Shown: positions 13,834 through 20,911 of the stretch, piece after piece
How the letters are laid out: each line of letters opens with the position of its first letter
Position numbering within the stretch: position 1 is the stretch's first letter
Assembly (NCBI GenBank): GCA_018716365.1
Contig: DVKA01000203.1
Location: forward strand, 1 to 20,911
From: Candidatus Caccocola faecipullorum
Lineage (GTDB): Bacteria > Synergistota > Synergistia > Synergistales > Synergistaceae
Direction: 5' to 3'
Length of the DNA: 20,911 nucleotides
Made by a program: the position numbers and the translations under genes
Notes under the pieces: generated by a model
Told to the model about the DNA's origin: nothing
Databases searched by the model: none
The model's input: only the letters and a program-made list of their open reading frames with translations

Positions 13834-14799
13834 ATGATGAAAAATGGAATCGCAGCGGGACTGGCGGCCTTCGCGGCGGCGCTCGTGACGTTTTCGGCGG
13901 GAACGTGCGCGGCGGACGAGTTCGACAACCTTACGTACCGCGTCGACGACGAGAAAGCCCCCGCGGTGCTCATGACGCGCGACGTCAGCTCGGAAGGGCT
14001 TGTAAAAATTTACGAGGCGCTCGGACGCGCGCCTCGCGGCAAGGTAGGCATAAAAATCACTTTCGAGTCGCCGGGCGGCCCGTACCTGCCGCCCGAGCTG
14101 CTGCGCGGCCTCGCCGAGAAAACGAACGGGACCTTCATCGACTCCAACGCGCTGTCAGCGCGCCGCACCAACGCGGAAGAGCATCGGGCGCTCGCCGCAG
14201 AGCACGGCTTCACCGCCGTCGCGCCGGTAGACATCCTCGACGCCGAGGGCGAAATAGACATGCCCGTGACGAACGGCAAACGCCTCAAGTTCCACCGCAC
14301 CGGCTCGCACTTCGACGACTACGACTCCGTCATATCCGTGGTGCGCTTCAAGCCGCACCACATCCAAAAGTACGGCGGCACGCTCAAGAACATGACGATA
14401 TGCCTCGCCTCGCCCTCCGGCAAATGCAACATACACAGCGCGGGCGAGACCGCGGAGTACTACTCCCCCGCGCCGCTGGATATACAGCTCGAATCCTTCG
14501 CCGACGCAGTGAAGGCCGCGCTCGACTATAAAAAAGACGCCTGGGTCTTCATCAACGTCCTCTGCGCGACCGAGCCCGACGACGACTGCGAAGGGACGAA
14601 GCCCTTCGGCGACCTCTGCATCCTCGCCTCGCTCGACCCCGTAGCCGTCGACCAAGCCGCGATAGACATAACCTTCGGCATGGCCGGGACGGAAGAGCTG
14701 CGCCGCGCGTGGGAAGACTACCACGAGACCGCGCTGCCTGAATACGCCGAAGCGGCAGGCGCTGGAAGCAACGAATACAGGCTCGTGTCAATAGACTGA
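13834..14799 (+). CDS. Exported DUF362 domain protein (second, diverged copy)
   Basis: A 321-residue protein with a Sec signal peptide (hydrophobic 5-22, cleavage near TCAA/DE at 27). It aligns end to end with the first DUF362 protein: PAVLMTRDVSSEGLVKIYEAL, GKVGIKITFESPGGP, RFKPHHIQKYGGTLKNMTIC, LCILASLDPVAVDQAAID and the shared ending EYRLVSID. Two conserved spots differ: KGHSMGGYGG has become KPHHIQKYGG, and the DCDC pair is DDDC (249-252). It has other cysteines (190, 198, 244, 262), so metal binding may be rearranged instead of lost. The ribosome binding site is weak, and ATG 13837 is an alternative start. The gene lies 22 bp after the tautomerase gene and is probably translated from the same message. 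A terminator follows. The function is unknown; it may be a partner or non-catalytic form of copy one. Confidence 0.85.
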   Translation: MMKNGIAAGLAAFAAALVTFSAGTCAADEFDNLTYRVDDEKAPAVLMTRDVSSEGLVKIYEALGRAPRGKVGIKITFESPGGPYLPPELLRGLAEKTNGTFIDSNALSARRTNAEEHRALAAEHGFTAVAPVDILDAEGEIDMPVTNGKRLKFHRTGSHFDDYDSVISVVRFKPHHIQKYGGTLKNMTICLASPSGKCNIHSAGETAEYYSPAPLDIQLESFADAVKAALDYKKDAWVFINVLCATEPDDDCEGTKPFGDLCILASLDPVAVDQAAIDITFGMAGTEELRRAWEDYHETALPEYAEAAGAGSNEYRLVSID

Positions 14800-14828
14800 T
14801 AAAATCGTTTCAACGCTAATTTCACGAC

Positions 14829-14863
14829 AGGCCGGAGAGCGAAAGCCCCCGGCCTTAAATTTT
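14829..14863 (+). terminator. Terminator at the end of the CMD-DUF362 cluster
   Basis: GGCCGG (14829-14835 region) pairs with CCGGCC (14849-14854) around a 13-nt loop, followed by TTAAATTTT. It lies 30 bp after the second DUF362 stop and just before the end of the convergent mprF gene. Confidence 0.75.
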
Positions 14864-14878
14864 GCCAACGCGCGTTTC

Positions 14879-17398
14879 TTACGCCCCGCAGCCGCAGCCG
14901 GGGCCACGCTTCGACGAGACGAGGCGCACTAGCTGCGAGACGAGCGCGGGAAGGACGAACGTGTCTTTGTAGACGAGGTAGCGGCGGCGCCATTCGGGGC
15001 TGAATTTTTCCTTGTACTGGCGCAGCCCCTTGAAGTTGTAGAAATGTTCGCCGTGCTCGTAGATGAAGCCGCCGAGCCGCTCGAATAGCGAGTTGTCGGG
15101 GTCGAGGTTCGAGAGCGGGGCCATGCCGAGGCGGAACCAACGGAAGCCGCGCGCCTTGCCCCAGAGCATGACTTCGAGGAAGAGCCACGTCATTATGTCG
15201 CGCGGCGCGTCTTTGCCGTAGCGCATGAGGTCGACAGAGAGCTCGGAGCCGTCGCCGCCGAGCCAGAGATTGCAGAAGGCGAATATCGCGCCCTCCTTCT
15301 CCGCCACGGCGACTGGGAAGTTGCGCATATAGCCCTCGTCGAAGAATCCGAGAGAAAATCCCTTTTCTCCGCCGTGGACGCTTTCGAGCCACTCGCGCGA
15401 TATTTCCGCAAGGCGCGGCATAACCGCGTCGAGCTCCGCGCCCTCGACGACGCGGAAGGAAATTTCGTCCGCGGCGGCGCGCTTCCTTATCGGGCGCAGC
15501 TTGCGCCATTTTGGCCCTTCAAGCTCGCCGGTAATCTCGGAGAGGTCGACGCGCGCCTCGTCGCCGACCGGCGAAATTTTGAGCCCCGCCTCGCCGTAGA
15601 CCGGCAGCCACTCGCCGCCCGCCTCGTAGAAGGCCGCGCTCGCGCCGCGCAGGTCCGCCGCCTCGCAGAAGTCCCATATCAGCGGCGGGACGCTCTCCCT
15701 GTCGCCTATCGGGTCGCCCATAGAGATCCAGAAGGAGCCGGAGACGGCGTACATGACGGCGGCCCTGCCGTCGGCGGACATGAAGAAGCGCTTATCTCCG
15801 AGCAGGGCGAGCGCCGCCTCGCTGTCGCCGGAGGCGGCAACGAGCTCGCGTATTTTCTCCGGCGTCGGGCAGTCCATGCGCAGCTTCGCAGGGCGCAGCC
15901 AGAGCACGAGGAAGGCCGCCAACAGCGTGAAAGAGGCGCCCGCCGCTGCGCGCAGGAAGCGCGGCGCGCCTTCGGTGAAGGTGAAGGTCCACCACATATC
16001 GCCGCGGAACTTGACGGTGCGGTACGAGAAGAATCCCCACCAGAGCGCGGCGCAGGCCGCGGCCAGAATCGCGGCGCTCCACGCGGGGCCTGGGTTCGAG
16101 AAGAACGAAAGACGGTAGAACTCGCGGCGCGAGAAGAAAAGCGCGGCGAGCAGCAGAAGCAGGAAGGCCGTCCGTATCGGGCGGAAGGGGCCTATCATCG
16201 TTATGAGCAGCGAGAGCGCGAGGAGCGCGACGGAGGCGCGCCACGCCGACTTAAGCCGGCGCGCGACGCCCCACGCGAGGAAGAGCAGCAAAGTTCCGGC
16301 AAGGCTGCGCATGAAATGCGACGCTTCGAGCAGAGGCAGGGGGAAGGCCGCGAGCTTCGCCGCGCCGTCGGGCGGCAGAGCGACGCCCGTGGAGACGAGC
16401 AGCCAGACGCCCGCGACGAAGGTGCAGAGCGCCGCCGCGTCCGGCAGGAAGAAGCTTATCCGCCCGAGCGCTCCTGCGAAGCGCCCGCCCAGCTCCGTCA
16501 GAAGGAGAAGCGCCGTCGCCAGCGCGAGCGGCACGATATAGTACAAAAAGCGATAGAGCAGCAGGGCGCTCACGATATGCGCGTGGCCGCAGAATGGCGA
16601 CGTCAGCAGCATGAAAGTTATGTCGAAAGCGCCGAGGCCGCCCGGTATCTGGCTCAGCGAACCGAGCAGCGCCGAAAGCGCGTAGGCAGAAAAGAGCGCT
16701 AAAAACGGCGCTCCCTCCGCGTGCAGCGCGAAGCCGAGCACGAGCGAGGCTGTAGCTATATCGAGAAAGCCGAGCAGACATTTCGCCGCAACGCCGCGCG
16801 GCGATGGAAGGGCGAGCCTTTGCCCCTCTATCCACGGAATCGAACCGCGGAACGAAAAAGCGAACACCGCGGCGGGAACGGAAAGACAGAGCGCTGCGAG
16901 AAGCCAGCGCGCGGAGCCGAGCCAAGCCGCGCGCGCGAAAACGGCGTCAGGCGCGATTACGAACGCCAGCGCGCCTGCAAGCAGCGGGCCGAAGACGAAG
17001 GCCGCCTGCGTCGAGGCTATGACGCGCCCGATGCGCGCCGGGTCGAGCCCCAGCGCAGAATAAAGCCGCCAGCGCACCGCGCCGCCGGAAATAGCCGAAG
17101 CGCCGAGGTTGAAACCTACGGCGTTTGCGACGAACGAGACGGAAGCCGCCCTGTACCACGGCAGCCCGCCGCCCTCTGCGACGGCGAGCGCCTCGTTCGC
17201 CGCGAGCACCGCGTAATTCAGCGCGACCGCGAGAAGCGCGAGCACCGCGTCCTCCGCCCCGGTCTCCGCAAAGGCCGCGCGCAGCTCCGACAGCCGCACG
17301 CCCGCAAGCTCCCTGTGTATCGCGTAAACGGCGAGCAGAAACACCGCCGCGCCGGCAAAAGGCAGAAGCTTCTTCGCAATCCTGACCGCTCTCTCCAT
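14879..17398 (-). CDS. mprF: MprF-like phosphatidylglycerol lysyltransferase/flippase
   Basis: An 839-residue membrane protein, the normal MprF length. The N-terminal half holds many hydrophobic helices in the LPG-synthase TM/flippase pattern (NAVGFNLGASAISGGAVRWRLYSALGL; LLGSLSQIPGGLGAFDITFM). The C-terminal 300 residues form a cytoplasmic DUF2156 GNAT-like aminoacyl transferase domain (FFMSADGRAAVMYAVSGSFWISMGDPIGD; SVDLMRYGKDAPRDIMTWLFLEVMLWGKARGFRWFRLGMAPLSN; FYNFKGLRQYKEKFSPEW). Such enzymes move an amino acid from tRNA to phosphatidylglycerol and flip the product, lowering surface charge and protecting against cationic peptides. Lysine versus alanine specificity is not readable. I chose ATG 17398 because the longer frame (GTG 17452) would run through a TATAAT box. 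The C-terminus ends in an odd CGCGA tail. Confidence 0.93.
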   Translation of the reverse strand: MERAVRIAKKLLPFAGAAVFLLAVYAIHRELAGVRLSELRAAFAETGAEDAVLALLAVALNYAVLAANEALAVAEGGGLPWYRAASVSFVANAVGFNLGASAISGGAVRWRLYSALGLDPARIGRVIASTQAAFVFGPLLAGALAFVIAPDAVFARAAWLGSARWLLAALCLSVPAAVFAFSFRGSIPWIEGQRLALPSPRGVAAKCLLGFLDIATASLVLGFALHAEGAPFLALFSAYALSALLGSLSQIPGGLGAFDITFMLLTSPFCGHAHIVSALLLYRFLYYIVPLALATALLLLTELGGRFAGALGRISFFLPDAAALCTFVAGVWLLVSTGVALPPDGAAKLAAFPLPLLEASHFMRSLAGTLLLFLAWGVARRLKSAWRASVALLALSLLITMIGPFRPIRTAFLLLLLAALFFSRREFYRLSFFSNPGPAWSAAILAAACAALWWGFFSYRTVKFRGDMWWTFTFTEGAPRFLRAAAGASFTLLAAFLVLWLRPAKLRMDCPTPEKIRELVAASGDSEAALALLGDKRFFMSADGRAAVMYAVSGSFWISMGDPIGDRESVPPLIWDFCEAADLRGASAAFYEAGGEWLPVYGEAGLKISPVGDEARVDLSEITGELEGPKWRKLRPIRKRAAADEISFRVVEGAELDAVMPRLAEISREWLESVHGGEKGFSLGFFDEGYMRNFPVAVAEKEGAIFAFCNLWLGGDGSELSVDLMRYGKDAPRDIMTWLFLEVMLWGKARGFRWFRLGMAPLSNLDPDNSLFERLGGFIYEHGEHFYNFKGLRQYKEKFSPEWRRRYLVYKDTFVLPALVSQLVRLVSSKRGPGCGCGA

Positions 17399-17435
17399 CC
17401 GCGCCGCCCCGCTTTCATTATGGTTTTTCAGATAA

Positions 17436-17466
17436 ATTATATCGCGCGGCACGCAGCGGCGGCGAA
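17436..17466 (-). promoter_or_regulatory. Candidate mprF promoter
   Basis: On the coding strand a perfect TATAAT (17441-17436) with a weak -35 TTCGCC (17466-17461) at a 19-bp spacing. Transcription would start near 17429, 30 nt before the chosen ATG. The rest of 17453-17592, back to the DUF2185 stop, holds nothing recognisable. Confidence 0.5.
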
Positions 17467-17592
17467 CCGTAAAATTGCGCGCCGCCGTCTCGTCTTATGT
17501 GTTCTCTCTGAAAATTCCCGCCCCGCGCTGTAAGTTCATCGGGCCGTTTAGTTTCTTCACCTGCACACGCCCCGCAACCTTAATCCGCCGCG

Positions 17593-17898
17593 TCAGGCGC
17601 GCCGCCGTTTCCCGACGCGCCACTCGTCCTCCGCGCCGGCGCGCCATGCGATGAACCCCGGCGGCATTTCACATAACAGGCCTACGGATTCGTCGCGCTT
17701 CCAGACAGAGTAAAGCGAGACGAGCCGCGCGTCCGCCGTCTCGTGCAGGCCGCCGCATAGGAACTGCCACATACCGTCGTCTTCGTCGTGCGAGACGTAA
17801 GTTACAGGCGCGCCCTCCTCCAAAACATGACGGCAGACAATCGCCGCCGTGTCCGGCGCGTCGGCGAATGGAAATTCTTTTTTCTCCGCTTCATTCAT
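17593..17898 (-). CDS. DUF2185 (Imm33-like) family protein
   Basis: A 101-residue soluble protein recognised from CRHVLEEGAPVTYVSHDEDDGMWQFLCGG..., DARLVSLYSVWKRDESV and MPPGFIAWRAGAEDEW, the blocks of DUF2185. This family is listed among immunity proteins of polymorphic toxin systems (Imm33) but is also found alone as a housekeeping-type small protein. No toxin is present in the window. Its ATG lies inside the end of the DUF1016 gene (ATGAATGA, an eight-base overlap), so translation is coupled to the nuclease gene. The C-terminus is basic (VGKRRRA). Whether it antagonises or assists its neighbour is not known; the pairing itself is what the sequence shows. Confidence 0.8.
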   Translation of the reverse strand: MNEAEKKEFPFADAPDTAAIVCRHVLEEGAPVTYVSHDEDDGMWQFLCGGLHETADARLVSLYSVWKRDESVGLLCEMPPGFIAWRAGAEDEWRVGKRRRA

Positions 17899-18943
17899 TT
17901 TCGGAGTTGTCCTTCATCGTATCCAGAGATAAAAAATCGTCCGCACTGTCGTTTACCCACGCAAGTTCCGTCAATTCACGCAATTTATTTCTCAGTATTT
18001 CCTTGTCGGGCAGGCGCAGGGTATAGTCCGCGACCAAAGCCGGCGACATACTGCGGCTCAAAGCATATTCCACAATGGCGTCGTCCTTGCTCGTACACAG
18101 TATCACGCCGACGCTCGGATTTTCGTTGGGCTTTTTCACATCCCTGTCGAGCGCCTCTAAATAGAAATTAAGCTGTCCGACGTCCTCCGGTTTGAACCTG
18201 CCTATTTTCAATTCAAGCGGCACAAGACACGACAGCGCGCGATTATAGAACAGCAAATCGATGTAAAAGTCCTCTCCTCCGACCTGTACGCGATATTCTT
18301 CGCCGATAAAAGAAAAGTCCTTCCCGAATTCCAGCAGAAAATGCTTCAGGTTCGCAATGATGGCTTTGCGCAGACTACGCTCCGAAAAGCCGTCCGGCAG
18401 GTCGAGGAATTCAAGAACATAAGTATCGAGGATGCTTCGCCTGACATCATGAGGTACGTGCTCCACCGGCAGTTTTTTCGACGACAGCATACAACGTTCA
18501 TAATAAGCGCTGTCAATCTGCCGTTCCAGCTCCCTTTTGGAATAGTGTTCTTTCGCGCATAAGGCCATATAAAAATGACGTTCTTCCGCCGATTTTGAAG
18601 CCGACATAATCAGCAGATGATTAGTCCAGCTGATTTGTGTCACCAGCGGTGTCACAAAGCCGTCGTCATGGTAAGTCTCAAAAAACTGCTTCATACGATA
18701 TAATCCGCGGCGGTTGAATCCCTTTATATCTGGAGCCTCGCGCGCTATGTACGCGGCGACTTCATCTATCACGCCGTCTCCGTAGTTAGAGCCAGAACAG
18801 AGGCCGGACAGATATTGACCGACATTCCAATACATTTGAATCAGCTCTGCGTTGACCGCCTTAATGGCGCGCGTGCGCGCATTGTTGATGATGGATATGA
18901 CCGTGTCAAACCGTCCCGTCGCCGGAGGTAAATTTTTCTTCAT
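17891..18943 (-). CDS. DUF1016/YhcG-type PD-(D/E)XK nuclease domain protein
   Basis: A 350-residue protein with the DUF1016 N-terminal helical domain (about 11-150; NAELIQMYWNVGQYLSG, FNRRGLYRMKQFFETY, ISWTNHLLIM) and a C-terminal YhcG-type PD-(D/E)XK nuclease domain. The nuclease core shows D229 in FYIDLLFYN, E244-L-K246 in LVPLELKIG and Q257 in DVGQLNFYL, so the catalytic set looks intact. Relatives occur with restriction-modification and other defence genes, but the substrate is not established. ATG 18943 follows AAGGGA by eight bases; the in-frame ATG at 18961 has no such site. The base composition is lower in GC than the flanking mprF and secreted-protein genes, and the gene shares an eight-base overlap with a DUF2185 gene, suggesting the pair was acquired together. 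Only 37 bp separate it from the upstream gene. Confidence 0.9.
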   Translation of the reverse strand: MKKNLPPATGRFDTVISIINNARTRAIKAVNAELIQMYWNVGQYLSGLCSGSNYGDGVIDEVAAYIAREAPDIKGFNRRGLYRMKQFFETYHDDGFVTPLVTQISWTNHLLIMSASKSAEERHFYMALCAKEHYSKRELERQIDSAYYERCMLSSKKLPVEHVPHDVRRSILDTYVLEFLDLPDGFSERSLRKAIIANLKHFLLEFGKDFSFIGEEYRVQVGGEDFYIDLLFYNRALSCLVPLELKIGRFKPEDVGQLNFYLEALDRDVKKPNENPSVGVILCTSKDDAIVEYALSRSMSPALVADYTLRLPDKEILRNKLRELTELAWVNDSADDFLSLDTMKDNSENE

Positions 18944-18980
18944 GGCGTACGTCCCTTCCATAAATTTTTACGCGTAGCCT

Positions 18981-20468
18981 TCACCGCACCCAAAGATAGA
19001 AAATCGTCTCCGTCCCTTCGACTGGTTCGCCGTGCGCGTCGAAGCACTGCGCCGTCACTGTGTAGAGGCTTTTGCCATCGCGCTTCGGCAGGTGCAGCGT
19101 GCAGCGGAATTCGTATATCGAGGGCGAAGCCTTGCCGGGCGCGGCGGCGTCGTAGAAACGTTCTAGGCCGACGGGGAATTCGTCGATTATCACCTCGCCG
19201 CGGCTGATTTCCTCGGCGCGCAACCGCAGCGTCTTTATTCTGTTTTTAATCGTATACGTGCCGTCGTCGTTCGGCTCGACTTCGGAGAGCATCGGCTGTA
19301 CCGGCGTCACGACGCCGTAGAGCGTCACGGCCTCGCCCGGGCGGAAGGCGACGGAGTTGTAGACGTTCCAGTCGACGCGCCCCGCGTTTTCACGCGGGAA
19401 ATATTTTTCAGGCCGTTCGCCGATCTCCGCGCGCGAGAAGCGCAGCCGCTCGCCCTCTGCGAGCCGCACCAGCTCCCCTTCGCGGCGCGCCTCACCGCCG
19501 CCTCTTTCGTATGTCAGCGACGGCTCGCCGATGTCGTAGACGTAGAAAAGTATTTCGTCGTCGCGGAACATCCTCCCGTCGAATGCGATGCGCCCAAGCT
19601 CCACGCTCTGCGAGGCGCTGCTCTCCGAGATGTTGTAAATCACGGCGTGGACGAAGCCCGAGGAATATTCCAGCGCGTCGTTCGCGCGCCAGCGGGCCGG
19701 TATCTCGCACGGCGCTGGCCGCCCCGCGTTCCAGTAGCCCGGGAACGGGTCGAGATACATGCGCCAGCCGCGTTCGCGCGCGAAAGCCGAGGCTTTGGCG
19801 AAATGCTCCGGCGGCGAGAAGCGCGTCAGAATTTTATCCGGCACAGAGCCGAGCATAACGTCCTTGTAAACCTCGGCGACGACGCGCCCCTCGTGCAGCG
19901 CGCTGACCGTGACGCGGAAGTAGTTCCATTCAAGGTCATCTCGGTAAATTTTAGAATAATCGCCGTCGTATTCCTTCGTCGCGCCGCCCTGCACGAGCGC
20001 CGCGTAGCGCTCCTCCGTCACGGCGGCCTTGACGCGCGGGTCGCGGAACGACGAGGGCGCTTCGGCGCGGAAGACGAGATCGGGCGGCGGCGAGGCCGCG
20101 AGCTCTTCGCGCGTAAGCTTCACCCACGGCGCGATCCCCGCGTAGTCGAAGAGTATATCGCGCGGCTCCGTCACGCCGCTCTTGCCGACGCGGCTTTCGA
20201 CGACGCGCACGGGGCGGCGTATGTTGTCGCGCATCTCGCCCGCGTCCGCGACCTCGACGCGTATGTCGAGCGGCATCTCTTCCGCAGGCACGCCCTCGCG
20301 GTCGATCCGCCCCGCGACGTAGAAGTCGCGCCCAGATTCGAGCACAGTCTCTGTCACAGACGGAATATCTATCGTGAGCCGCACAGCCTCCGCGCCGCGC
20401 GGAAACGCAAAACCCGCGAGATAAAGCAAAACCGCCGCCGCGGCAGTAAATTTACGAGCGCGCTTCAT
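18981..20468 (-). CDS. Secreted protein of unknown function
   Basis: A 495-residue protein with a strong signal peptide (KRARK, hydrophobic 9-22, cleavage after GAEA at 28). I recognise no family. The mature part looks beta-rich, with repeated segments of the form 'R V E V A', 'GEVIIDEFPVG', 'YEFRCTLHLPK' and 'YTVTAQCFDAHGEPVEGTETIFYLWVR', suggestive of immunoglobulin-like or bacterial surface domains. The start TETVLESGRDFYVAGRI reads like an Ig-like strand pair. There is no lipobox, C-terminal anchor or catalytic motif that I can point to. GGAAGGAGG lies nine bases before the ATG, and a perfect TATAAT is found about 40 bp upstream. The following nuclease gene is only 37 bp away, so read-through is likely, but composition suggests different histories. 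Confidence 0.8.
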   Translation of the reverse strand: MKRARKFTAAAAVLLYLAGFAFPRGAEAVRLTIDIPSVTETVLESGRDFYVAGRIDREGVPAEEMPLDIRVEVADAGEMRDNIRRPVRVVESRVGKSGVTEPRDILFDYAGIAPWVKLTREELAASPPPDLVFRAEAPSSFRDPRVKAAVTEERYAALVQGGATKEYDGDYSKIYRDDLEWNYFRVTVSALHEGRVVAEVYKDVMLGSVPDKILTRFSPPEHFAKASAFARERGWRMYLDPFPGYWNAGRPAPCEIPARWRANDALEYSSGFVHAVIYNISESSASQSVELGRIAFDGRMFRDDEILFYVYDIGEPSLTYERGGGEARREGELVRLAEGERLRFSRAEIGERPEKYFPRENAGRVDWNVYNSVAFRPGEAVTLYGVVTPVQPMLSEVEPNDDGTYTIKNRIKTLRLRAEEISRGEVIIDEFPVGLERFYDAAAPGKASPSIYEFRCTLHLPKRDGKSLYTVTAQCFDAHGEPVEGTETIFYLWVR

Positions 20469-20508
20469 GCTACGCGCCTCCTTCCGAAAAAGGTACTGAC
20501 ACGCCCCT

Positions 20509-20538
20509 ATTATAGCCGAGCGTGCGCCGCCGCGCGAA
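20509..20538 (-). promoter_or_regulatory. Candidate promoter of the secreted-protein gene
   Basis: On the coding strand TATAAT (20514-20509) with a weak TTCGCG (20538-20533) at an 18-bp spacing. The transcript would start near 20502 with a leader of about 33 nt containing AAGGAGG. Confidence 0.55.
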
Positions 20539-20597
20539 CGGCGCGAAAATCCCCCGACGCGAAGCCTCCGCCGTCGCGTCTTCCTTCCGCTTCACGC

Positions 20598-20603
20598 TAT
20601 AAT
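20598..20603 (+). promoter_or_regulatory. Isolated TATAAT on the plus strand
   Basis: A perfect -10 hexamer without a recognisable -35, 54 bp before the small ORF at 20657. It could drive that ORF or the GntR-like gene beyond. The region 20540-20850 otherwise turns sharply AT-rich and holds no other gene I can support. Confidence 0.25.
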
Positions 20604-20656
20604 TTACAAAAGCAGAAAAATTCCGCGCCGCGTGGCGCGCTGGGGGGAAATTTTCA

Positions 20657-20764
20657 ATGAACACATTTCCCTTTTTCGCATTCAAATATCTGAGCTTCTG
20701 CTACAACACAAAAACGCATAAACACGGCATTCATTCTACTAGACAAGAAATAAATTATTTATAG
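20657..20764 (+). CDS. Possible 35-codon small ORF
   Basis: ATG at 20657, preceded by GGGGGG nine bases upstream, opens 35 codons ending TAG at 20762. The product is rich in Phe, Tyr, Lys and His and resembles nothing I know. In AT-rich DNA a frame of this length can arise by chance, so support is only the purine run and the TATAAT upstream. Confidence 0.22.
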   Translation: MNTFPFFAFKYLSFCYNTKTHKHGIHSTRQEINYL

Positions 20765-20785
20765 CAACGGGTTAATCTTAATAAC

Positions 20786-20813
20786 TTGATTTTATTTAAG
20801 TTCTCCTTATAAT
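20786..20813 (+). promoter_or_regulatory. Sigma70 promoter of the GntR-like gene
   Basis: TTGATT (20786-20791), a 16-bp spacer and TATAAT (20808-20813). Transcription would start near 20820, some 30 nt before the ATG at 20851. The surrounding DNA is AT-rich and contains short AT palindromes. Confidence 0.7.
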
Positions 20814-20850
20814 CTTGCATAAATTGCGCCTCAAAAAGGTGGAGACGTGT

Positions 20851-20911
20851 ATGCCTACATTAGCAGATGATGTATACAGCAAAATTAAAAAATTAATTTT
20901 CTCCGGCGAGT
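20851..20911 (+). CDS. GntR-family transcriptional regulator, N-terminus only (cut by window end)
   Basis: Only the first 20 codons are present. They read PTLADDVYSKIKKLIFSGE after the Met, which matches the first helix of GntR winged-helix domains (pattern L-x-x-x-V-Y-x-x-I-x-x-x-I-x-x-G-E), especially the FadR/FCD subgroup. The ATG at 20851 follows GGTGGAG with a six-base gap. A well-formed promoter lies just upstream. The ligand-binding domain, and so the effector, is outside the window. The family call rests on this short stretch alone but the pattern is characteristic. Confidence 0.72.
   Translation, partial: MPTLADDVYSKIKKLIFSGE

Noticed and set aside
15374..17533. Plus-strand frames opposite mprF
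   Set aside because: Highly charged Arg/Glu-rich translations typical of antisense membrane-protein genes. mprF itself is clear.

Overview
The window is GC-rich with many ATA isoleucine codons, compact operons and strong GGAGG-type ribosome binding sites. Its gene content is that of an anaerobe: a B12-dependent methyltransferase, a two-gene SUF system, a TIGR04076 protein, DUF362 proteins and an MprF-type lipid flippase/synthase. A member of the Synergistota (Cloacibacillus/Synergistes-like) is my best guess. It is inferred from the overall look, not from a marker gene.

Layout. Bases 1-2450 (+): the 3' part of a MetH-like corrinoid methyltransferase with its terminator, then a KduD-like short-chain dehydrogenase with its own terminator. 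A triplet of degenerate 34-35 bp tandem repeats follows (2451-2554). Bases 2601-3720: a TIGR04076 gene (-) divergent from a Crp/Fnr regulator (+). Bases 3770-5460: a more AT-rich patch with two convergent, unrecognised genes. Bases 5489-8130 (-): a P1B-type metal ATPase and a CsoR-type repressor. A CsoR-like palindrome lies between the -35 and -10 of the ATPase promoter. Bases 8204-10396 (-): a minimal sufC-sufB operon with a terminator, an upstream 16-bp palindrome and two 18-bp direct repeats. Bases 10444-11001 (-): a CMP/dCMP-deaminase-like nucleoside deaminase.

Bases 11113-14863 (+) hold the most distinctive locus. It encodes an exported tandem carboxymuconolactone-decarboxylase-like protein, an exported DUF362 protein, an exported antibiotic-biosynthesis-monooxygenase-fold protein, a cytoplasmic 4-oxalocrotonate-tautomerase-like protein and a second, diverged exported DUF362 protein. 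Four of the five have signal peptides, so this looks like a small extracytoplasmic redox or quinone/aromatic-handling system of unknown function.

Bases 14879-20514 (-): an MprF-like enzyme, a DUF2185 (Imm33-like) protein whose start overlaps the stop of a DUF1016/YhcG-type PD-(D/E)XK nuclease, and a large secreted protein of unknown function. The right end is AT-rich and carries a good promoter and the first 20 codons of a GntR-family regulator (+). I saw no tRNA, rRNA, CRISPR array, transposase or prophage gene.
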